Positions 34,686 through 40,172 of a DNA stretch of 40,172 nt are shown one piece after another; within the stretch, counting starts at the first letter, position 1, and each line of letters begins with the position of its first letter. A program made the position numbers and the translations under genes. The stretch is from Paludibacter propionicigenes (GTDB taxonomy: Bacteria; Bacteroidota; Bacteroidia; Bacteroidales; JAFGXI01), in assembly GCA_020721655.1 (NCBI GenBank), contig DYMG01000014.1:1-40172 (forward strand), in the 5' to 3' direction. The notes under the pieces are model-generated. The model did not search any database. It saw nothing but the letters and a program-made list of their open reading frames with translations, and had not been told where the DNA came from.

Positions 34686-34693
34686 TACTTTTG
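34686..34693 (+). promoter_or_regulatory. Promoter -7 element of era
   Basis: TACTTTTG is an exact -7 match between engB and era. The start near 34697 leaves about 10 nt to the ATG at 34707 and rules out the in-frame TTG at 34683 as a start. No TTTG is at the right distance upstream. Confidence 0.55.
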
Positions 34694-34706
34694 CAAAAAA
34701 AATTAT

Positions 34707-35585
34707 ATGAATCACAAATCAGGCTTTGTAAATATTATAGGCAACCCAAACGTAGGAAAATCGACCCTCATGAACGCTTTAGTTGGTGAGAAAATATCTA
34801 TTATTACATCAAAATCGCAAACTACAAGACACCGCATTTTGGGAATTGTAAATGGCAACGATTTTCAAATTATTTATTCCGACACACCTGGCGTTATAAA
34901 GCCAAATTACAAGCTACAAGAATCAATGCTAAACTATTCAGAATCGGCACTTCAAGACGCTGATATTCTGCTATATGTAACCGATGTTTACGAAAAAGAC
35001 GATAAAAATCCGGAATTTCTTGACAAAGTAATTCATCACGAAGCAAAAGTAATAATTGTAATAAACAAAATAGATATGTCGGTTCAAGACAAAGTTGAAA
35101 TGTTTATTGAACGATGGCAAAAATTAGCCCCAAAAGCAACAATAATAGTAACTTCGGCATTACATAATTTTAATGTTGAAAAACTTCTTGATACAATTTT
35201 AGAAAATTTACCAGAATCTCCACCATATTTTCCAAAAGATTCTTTAACCGATAAAACAGAACGTTTTTTTGTTGAAGAAATAATTAGAGAAAAAATACTA
35301 AAATATTATAGCAAAGAAATACCTTACGCAACACAGGCTATTGTTGAAGAATTTAAGGAATCTAACGATATTATAAAAATTAGAGTAAATATTTTTGTTG
35401 AACGCGAAAGTCAAAAACCAATTATTATTGGAAATGCCGGAAAAGGTATTAAAAAAATTGGCACCGAAGCAAGAGAAGATATTGAAGCTTTTTTCGACAA
35501 AAAAGTATATTTAGATTTGTTCGTTAAAGTTAGTAAAAATTGGAGAAACGACGACAATAAACTTAGAGAATTTGGTTACAGCTAA
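34707..35585 (+). CDS. era: GTPase Era
   Basis: 292 residues. The GTPase domain has G1 GNPNVGKST (12-20), G2 region TSKSQTTRHR, G3 DTPG (59-62) and G4 NKID. The C-terminal KH domain (about 205-290) has GNAGKGIKKIGTEAREDIE and ends LREFGYS. Era binds the 3' end of 16S rRNA and times small-subunit maturation. All motifs are intact and length is normal. Start was moved to the ATG because the promoter -7 element sits between it and the upstream TTG. A hairpin follows. Confidence 0.96.
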   Translation: MNHKSGFVNIIGNPNVGKSTLMNALVGEKISIITSKSQTTRHRILGIVNGNDFQIIYSDTPGVIKPNYKLQESMLNYSESALQDADILLYVTDVYEKDDKNPEFLDKVIHHEAKVIIVINKIDMSVQDKVEMFIERWQKLAPKATIIVTSALHNFNVEKLLDTILENLPESPPYFPKDSLTDKTERFFVEEIIREKILKYYSKEIPYATQAIVEEFKESNDIIKIRVNIFVERESQKPIIIGNAGKGIKKIGTEAREDIEAFFDKKVYLDLFVKVSKNWRNDDNKLREFGYS

Positions 35586-35588
35586 TTA

Positions 35589-35629
35589 AAAAAAACAATT
35601 GCGACACTAAAAACATTGTCGCAATTGTT
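35589..35629. terminator. Bidirectional terminator between era and the GIN-protein operon
   Basis: A perfect 12-bp stem AACAATTGCGAC (35594-35605)/GTCGCAATTGTT (35618-35629) with 12-nt loop. On the minus strand it runs into a long T tract (from 35595 down to 35588), so it should be strong for the operon ending at 35669 and weaker for era. Confidence 0.75.
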
Positions 35630-35668
35630 ATAAAATATTGATTTATTGAGCTATTGCAAATCCTATAT

Positions 35669-36439
35669 TTAATTATTCTTTTCAATCTCGCCTGAGCCGT
35701 TTATAATTTTTTCAACAATAGGACTTCCTTTATAATACAAATCGCCACTACCATTAATAACAGCTTTAACTGTTTTATTTGCTGTTAATTTAATTGTACC
35801 ACTTCCATTTATTGTTGCTGATGAGTAATCTGTGTTAAAATCGAAATTATTAACATCTCCCGAACCATCAATAACTATCTCTTGATTTGGACAATTGCCT
35901 ATTAACACTACATCTCCAGAACCTATAATATTTACATAAGTTGTTGATTTTGAACTTAATTTAGCCTCAACATCTCCCGAACCTATTACATTTACCGAAA
36001 AAACATCGCAAGAATCGAAAACGTTTGTTGTATTAATATCTCCCGACCCAATAATAGCAATACTTGTTAGTTTTGGTATAGAAATATCAATATCAATAGG
36101 TGTTTTATGTCTTATTTCCTCATCAAATTTAATTATTAAAATTCCATCAACAACCTCCAATAAAATATTTTTTGTAATATTTGGCTTTGAAACAATTTTA
36201 ACCGATTGCTTATCCGATTTTGTTATGTGCACATTAGCATCAATATTATTGGCAATTCCATTAAAAGTTTCTACATTAAACATCTTGCTTTCTATATTGC
36301 CTTTTTCGGTAATTAAATCACCTTTTCCATATATTGAAACGGCATTTATTATTTCTGAACGAACATTAAAAAATGCAATAAACATCATAATAAAAATTGC
36401 AACAACTGTTAATATTAATATTATTCTACTAGTTTTCAT
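35669..36439 (-). CDS. GIN-domain (DUF2807) beta-helix protein
   Basis: 256 residues. An N-terminal membrane anchor (about 6-25) without lipobox, then a DUF2807 region. Seven GSGx motifs occur at about 131, 153, 173, 192, 212, 230 and 248, every 18-22 residues, indicating the turns of a right- or left-handed beta-helix facing the periplasm. Such proteins are abundant in Bacteroidota and no biochemical role is established to my knowledge. It is the last gene of the GntR/ABC operon and overlaps gntR by 11 bases, so expression is tied to that regulator. Confidence 0.85.
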   Translation of the reverse strand: MKTSRIILILTVVAIFIMMFIAFFNVRSEIINAVSIYGKGDLITEKGNIESKMFNVETFNGIANNIDANVHITKSDKQSVKIVSKPNITKNILLEVVDGILIIKFDEEIRHKTPIDIDISIPKLTSIAIIGSGDINTTNVFDSCDVFSVNVIGSGDVEAKLSSKSTTYVNIIGSGDVVLIGNCPNQEIVIDGSGDVNNFDFNTDYSSATINGSGTIKLTANKTVKAVINGSGDLYYKGSPIVEKIINGSGEIEKNN

Positions 36440-36803
36440 TATTCTCTGATTTTAAATTATTAATGTGATTTATAATTTCATTAATGCTAATATTTAGCAA
36501 TTGAATTGTTTTAAAAAGTTTAGGGATTTCCGTTTTTACAAACTCTTGTTTTTTTGTTTCAAGTGTTTTATTATAAGCACCTTCTGCAATAAAATACCCA
36601 ATACCTCTTTTGTTGAAAATTATATTTTTTTCTTGCAAAAAATTATACGTTCGTAATACTGTATTCGGATTTACTTCGTAATTTATTGCATAATCGCGAA
36701 CCGAAGGTATTCTGTCGTTTTCGAGAAACTCTTTTTTAAGAATTTTCTCGCAAAAATCGTCGGCTATTTGCAGATAAATTGATTTATTTTCTTTAAATTC
36801 CAT
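36429..36803 (-). CDS. GntR-family regulator, YtrA subfamily
   Basis: 124 residues: a winged helix (about 1-72) with RIPSVRDYAINYEVNPNTVLRTYNFLQEKNIIFNKRGIGYFI and only a short C-terminal helix region instead of a ligand-binding domain, which is the YtrA layout. YtrA regulators usually control an adjoining ABC transporter and bind as dimers to GTGTA-type palindromes; just such a palindrome lies at the operon promoter. It is the third gene of four, 4 bp after the permease. Confidence 0.9.
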   Translation of the reverse strand: MEFKENKSIYLQIADDFCEKILKKEFLENDRIPSVRDYAINYEVNPNTVLRTYNFLQEKNIIFNKRGIGYFIAEGAYNKTLETKKQEFVKTEIPKLFKTIQLLNISINEIINHINNLKSENNEN

Positions 36804-36807
36804 AAAA

Positions 36808-37584
36808 TTAGACCTCCTTTTCTTTTAAATTAAAATATGTAATAAGCCAAAAAATTGGAGCCAATAAATAGTGAAAAAATATGCTAATTATCTTGCCCGA
36901 CCAAAAATCATCAATACTAATATTTTTAGGACCTTGCGTATTAAAAACAAATTCCATATCTTCAGACTGTAAACCAACATATTGAGGTATTTGATTAGTT
37001 AACAAATGAACTAATACCCCAACCACCAGCAATAAAATAAGCGAAAAAACAAATATGTATAACGATGTGAAAAATACTGGAATTTTCTTAAAAAACGATG
37101 CTCCGGCTAAATACAATGATTGGATTATAATTAATGCTGAAATTGCGTTATAAGTATCTAAAGTAAATGGATTAAAACCTCCAATTGGGAATGTAAAAAA
37201 CATTTTTCCAATTACATAGAACATTAAATACGATAAGTAAAACACTAAAGTATAACTAATTACAAACCCAAAGGTTGATAATAAAATTTGAGAGAGTATT
37301 TTTTCTAAGTGAGTTGCTGGCAATGTTAAATAAGATATTGCACGTTCTTTTGTTCTAAAATCGGCAAACGAAATTCCCGCAAAAACAATTCCTACAAGCA
37401 CTATGGTGGAGTTATAAATGCCATTAAAATACAACCACAATTCGCCATCGTATATACTGTTTAATAATAAAATTGCAAAAATAAATCCAATTACCGCAAT
37501 GTAGCCAATTAGTACAAGTTTTATATTTTCGATATATTCTTTTTTAATTAAAAGAAATAATCTGTTTAAATTTAAGTTTTTCAT
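36808..37584 (-). CDS. ABC transporter membrane protein (ABC-2-like)
   Basis: 258 residues with six hydrophobic segments: about 24-43, 56-73, 100-128, 145-165, 172-197 and 238-252. FAGISFADFRTKERAISYLTLPATHLEKILSQIL (about 68-101) corresponds to the cytosolic coupling region of ABC-2 permeases such as those with YtrA regulators. It lies 2 nt after the ATPase gene. The substrate is unknown; relatives are linked to resistance to cell-wall antibiotics or peptides. Confidence 0.82.
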   Translation of the reverse strand: MKNLNLNRLFLLIKKEYIENIKLVLIGYIAVIGFIFAILLLNSIYDGELWLYFNGIYNSTIVLVGIVFAGISFADFRTKERAISYLTLPATHLEKILSQILLSTFGFVISYTLVFYLSYLMFYVIGKMFFTFPIGGFNPFTLDTYNAISALIIIQSLYLAGASFFKKIPVFFTSLYIFVFSLILLLVVGVLVHLLTNQIPQYVGLQSEDMEFVFNTQGPKNISIDDFWSGKIISIFFHYLLAPIFWLITYFNLKEKEV

Positions 37585-37586
37585 AT

Positions 37587-38423
37587 TTAGTTATTTAAGT
37601 AATTTACAACTTTGCTATTTTTTTCTACTATTGAATTAAATAGTATTTCTAAATCGGGTTTTGTGTGTTGGTTATCTGTATTTTTACTTACAAATTTTAA
37701 CCCACCCAAATTTGGCTCTGAGAACAAAACATCTGCTTCATTATCAACATCTTTAGCATTCAAAAATTTAAGTTTATCGGAAATTTCATCTATAAAATTA
37801 TTGAATTTTATTACACCATTATCTAAAATAATTACACCATCAATAATGCTTTCTATATCTTTTATTTGATGTGTTGAAATAATAAAAACTTTTTCTTCGC
37901 TTATAGCCGAAGCAATCAATTTTCTAAAAACGCTTTTAGACGGTATATCTAATCCGTTTGTAGGCTCGTCCATTAAAACCACTTGAGTATTGCACGCCAA
38001 ACCAAATGCCAGCAAAAATTTCTTTTTTTGTCCGTACGATAGCTTGTTTAGCATCGAGTTTTCTGATATTTCGAGTTGTTCTAAATATATTTTTAAATTC
38101 TCAATACTAAAATTTGGATAAAATGGCGAATAAATTTTTATGAATTTATTCATACTAATTGCCGGAGTATTAAACTCTTCGGGAATAAAATAAAATTTCT
38201 TTAAAAACTCTGGATCTCGCATTTTCGATAATAAATTATCGATACTACAAATTCCTGTTTCTGGGAAAATTAGCCCACATATTTGCTTTAACAATGTGGT
38301 TTTACCGGCTCCATTTTTACCAAGTAAACCATAAATATGCCCCGATTTAGTTTCAAGAGACAAATTATCGAATAGCTTATTTTTTTTGCTATACGAAAAT
38401 GTAAGTTGCTTTATTTCTATCAT
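37587..38423 (-). CDS. ABC transporter ATPase of the GntR operon
   Basis: 278 residues. Walker A GKNGAGKTT (35-43), signature LSYGQKKK (128-135), Walker B VVLMDEP (148-154) and switch His185, all functional-looking; the signature has Tyr for Gly at position 3. The C-terminal 70 residues are not recognisable. First gene of the operon, with ATG 14 nt from the palindromic operator. It pairs with the permease encoded 2 nt downstream. It resembles ATPases of the YtrB/bacitracin type. Confidence 0.93.
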   Translation of the reverse strand: MIEIKQLTFSYSKKNKLFDNLSLETKSGHIYGLLGKNGAGKTTLLKQICGLIFPETGICSIDNLLSKMRDPEFLKKFYFIPEEFNTPAISMNKFIKIYSPFYPNFSIENLKIYLEQLEISENSMLNKLSYGQKKKFLLAFGLACNTQVVLMDEPTNGLDIPSKSVFRKLIASAISEEKVFIISTHQIKDIESIIDGVIILDNGVIKFNNFIDEISDKLKFLNAKDVDNEADVLFSEPNLGGLKFVSKNTDNQHTKPDLEILFNSIVEKNSKVVNYLNN

Positions 38424-38436
38424 AATATAATGTTTT

Positions 38437-38460
38437 AGTGTATTAATGAATTAGTACACT
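38437..38460. promoter_or_regulatory. 24-bp palindromic operator for the YtrA-type regulator
   Basis: Arms AGTGTATTAAT (38437-38447) and ATTAGTACACT (38450-38460) match as reverse complements at 10 of 11 positions around GA. The outer GTGTA/TACAC is the motif type reported for YtrA-subfamily GntR proteins. It covers the predicted transcription start. Confidence 0.75.
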
Positions 38461-38461
38461 G

Positions 38462-38492
38462 CAAATGTATAGCTATATTTTTGAAAAGTCAA
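38462..38492 (-). promoter_or_regulatory. Promoter of the ABC-GntR-GIN operon
   Basis: Minus strand: TTG (38492-38490), 20 nt, TACATTTG (38469-38462), an exact -7 match. The start near 38458 falls in the palindrome, as expected for repression. Confidence 0.7.
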
Positions 38493-38917
38493 GTATTTTT
38501 CAATATTTTTTAAATTTATTTGCAAAATAATTTTTAAAACCCTGATTATAAAATATTTATTAATGGCTGTTTTAAATTTATTAATTGATTATTTTTGCAA
38601 TTAAATTTAATTTAGTATCTTTGACATAAACAACAATTTTATGTATGTACGTATTTTGTGTATTTACTTTATTGTAACAAATTAGAAAAAAATATAAATC
38701 AATGAAAATACATACCTAAATTCAAGTAAAAAATGCATAAATAATGTATAAAAGCTGAATTAATCATAACAACAATAACACTTTCGAACTTCTCAAAATA
38801 TTCGATTTGACAGTAAGGGAGTAAGAACATCTTACTACTTGCAGGAATTTTAAATATTTTTGCTCGTGTTATCGCTATTAATTCATAAATTAGTTGTTAT
38901 TAAATACTACCACCATA
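38493..38917. other. Gene-free region with promoter-like elements, possible leader or small RNA
   Basis: No open reading frame of note. On the plus strand TTTG (38594-38597), 18 nt, TATCTTTG (38616-38623) form a good promoter about 290 nt before the next gene. Another exact -7 match, TATTTTTG, is at 38855-38862. Between them are complementary segments GTATGTA (38643-38649)/TACATAC (38709-38715) and a hairpin GTAAG (38821-38825)/CTTAC (38831-38835). A 14-codon frame starts at 38641 but has no support. The region may be a long leader or a separate small transcript. Confidence 0.4.
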
Positions 38918-40162
38918 ATGAAACAACAAATAATTGATAACATAAACAACCCTGAAACTTTAGAAAAGTTATATAGAAATAACAAACAAGATTTCGGCAA
39001 AATATTTACAGAAATTTGCGATAATTACAATTCAGATTTAGTAGATTTTTGGAAATTACGATTAGTTCCAGAAAAAGATATTGAAAATAAAAACTTACTA
39101 AAATTTGATTTATTTTTCGTAATTGCAATATCTCTTTTTACCGTATTGTTAGTAAAACTTCCTGAATTATTTACTAAAATACCAAACGATTTTTTCTATA
39201 CTAGAAATTTGGCAATAATAGTTTTCAATGGAATTATTCTTTATACTTTTTGGCAAAACCGCATTTTTTATAAAAAACAACTTCTAATTTATGGATTTTC
39301 AGTACTTATACTAACACTATTTATAAACCTTTTACCAAATACAAATAGCGATTCCATAACACTTTCTATGATTCATATTCCTTTATTTTTATGGAGCTTA
39401 TTTGGATTATCGTTTATTTCGTTCGATTACAAAAACACCGACAAACGAATTGATTTTATACGTTTTAATGGCGAATTACTAATAATGACTGGCTTAATTC
39501 TAATTGCAGGCGGATTTCTTACAGGAATTACTTTAGGACTTTTTTCTGTAATACAAATACATATTGAAACATTTTATTTTGATTATGTTGTTGTATTTGG
39601 CAGTGTAGCAGCACCTATAGTTTCGTTCTATTTAATACGTTTATACCCAAATATTACCAATAAAATAACACCTGTTATTGCTAGAGTTTTTACACCTTTA
39701 GTTTTAATTACATTAGCTATTTACTTGGTTTCATTACTTTTATCGAAAAGTAAAATTTTAGAAGATAGAGAATTATTAATTTTATTTAACACTATGCTTT
39801 TAGTCGTGTTAGGAATAATTGTATTTTCTGTATCGGAACTAAGTAAATCTAAAAAGAAAGACTTTAACGTGCTAATTTTGTTTTTATTAGCATTTTTAGC
39901 TATAGTTATAAACTCAATAGCTTTAATTGCAATAATTTCAAGAGTTACAAATGGCTTAACACCAAATAGAACTGTGGTATTAATTTCAAACATTTTGATT
40001 TTTACAAACCTAATACTTATTGCGAAAAATTTATTCGAATCGTATTTTAAAAATAAGCAACTCAATTCTGTAGAAAAAACTGTAGCTAAATACTTAACCG
40101 TATATTCTTTGTGGACAATTATTGTGATTTTTATTCTACCTTTCGTTTTTAAATTAAAATAA
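38918..40162 (+). CDS. DUF4153-type polytopic membrane protein
   Basis: 414 residues from the ATG at 38918; an in-frame TTG 24 bases earlier is less likely. A soluble N-terminus of about 50 residues is followed by about eleven membrane helices to the end. The sequence NGLTPNRTVVLISNILIF (about 342-359) resembles the TPNR motif of DUF4153 proteins. No biochemical function is known to me. It is the only gene at the right edge, divergent from the ABC operon. Confidence 0.7.
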   Translation: MKQQIIDNINNPETLEKLYRNNKQDFGKIFTEICDNYNSDLVDFWKLRLVPEKDIENKNLLKFDLFFVIAISLFTVLLVKLPELFTKIPNDFFYTRNLAIIVFNGIILYTFWQNRIFYKKQLLIYGFSVLILTLFINLLPNTNSDSITLSMIHIPLFLWSLFGLSFISFDYKNTDKRIDFIRFNGELLIMTGLILIAGGFLTGITLGLFSVIQIHIETFYFDYVVVFGSVAAPIVSFYLIRLYPNITNKITPVIARVFTPLVLITLAIYLVSLLLSKSKILEDRELLILFNTMLLVVLGIIVFSVSELSKSKKKDFNVLILFLLAFLAIVINSIALIAIISRVTNGLTPNRTVVLISNILIFTNLILIAKNLFESYFKNKQLNSVEKTVAKYLTVYSLWTIIVIFILPFVFKLK

Positions 40163-40172
40163 CACCAAATCA

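Noticed and set aside
34683-34706. TTG start eight codons upstream of era
   Set aside because: It falls before the predicted transcription start, in the -7 element; GTPase homologues begin close to the ATG at 34707.
38641-38685. 14-codon open frame in the leader region before the DUF4153 gene
   Set aside because: Too short to tell from chance in AT-rich sequence, with no codon pattern or ribosome site in support.
1-40172. CRISPR arrays, transposase or integrase genes, toxin-antitoxin or restriction systems
   Set aside because: I looked for regularly spaced repeats and for characteristic motifs of these proteins and saw none; the hairpin clusters are not spaced like CRISPR repeats.

Overview
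The window reads as a chromosomal segment of an AT-rich member of the Bacteroidota, most likely a Bacteroidales-type relative. Four things support this. The gene content fits: a PorT-type outer-membrane barrel, an OmpH-like lipoprotein, a TolB/surface-antigen fusion, GIN-domain (DUF2807) and DUF3298 lipoproteins, and a fused formimidoyltransferase-cyclodeaminase. Genes generally lack Shine-Dalgarno sequences. Many short leaders carry the Bacteroidota promoter (TTTG or TTG, 18-20 nt, then TAnnTTTG). Several lipoprotein signal peptides are obvious. There is no integrase, transposase, CRISPR array or prophage gene, so this looks like core and lineage-specific chromosome.

Layout. 1-1735: a tRNA-Leu(CAA) with its own promoter, an acyl-CoA dehydrogenase, a terminator and a nested inverted-repeat element. 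1737-3602: a membrane-bound hybrid histidine kinase. 3599-10250 (minus strand): a seven-gene exporter operon, transcribed TetR, TolC-like channel, lipoprotein adaptor, two ABC ATPases, two ABC-2 permeases. It is a YbhGFSR/CecR-type system in which the ATPase is split in two genes, and it has a near-perfect palindromic operator over its promoter. 10393-11901: dnaN and a divergent cold-shock protein gene. 12003-17899: envelope genes (M23 lipoprotein with an altered zinc motif, a 1102-residue pseudo-peptidase/beta-propeller/barrel protein, an M28 peptidase). 17975-20317: folE-ftcD folate operon.

20435-27630 (plus strand): an outer-membrane barrel, an OmpH-like lipoprotein plus glycosyltransferase, accB-accC with hairpins after each gene, a rhomboid protease and asnB. 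27634-29926 (minus strand): three secreted or lipoprotein genes of unknown function and a cluster of REP-like hairpins. 30089-34049 (plus strand): a small helical-repeat protein, two tandem Wzz-like chain-length proteins and an O-antigen ligase/polymerase-like protein. 34059-35585: the ribosome-assembly GTPases EngB and Era. 35669-38423 (minus strand): a YtrA-type GntR/ABC operon that ends in a GIN-domain beta-helix protein and has a clear 24-bp operator at its promoter. 38424-38917: about 490 bases without a gene but with promoter-like elements. 38918-40162: a DUF4153 membrane protein.

The most notable points are the complementary loss of ATPase motifs in the split exporter, the two operator/promoter arrangements, the nested and clustered hairpins, the GIN protein inside an ABC/GntR operon, and the apparently leaderless first wzz gene. 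All functional statements come from reading translated sequence by eye. No database search or fold prediction was run.
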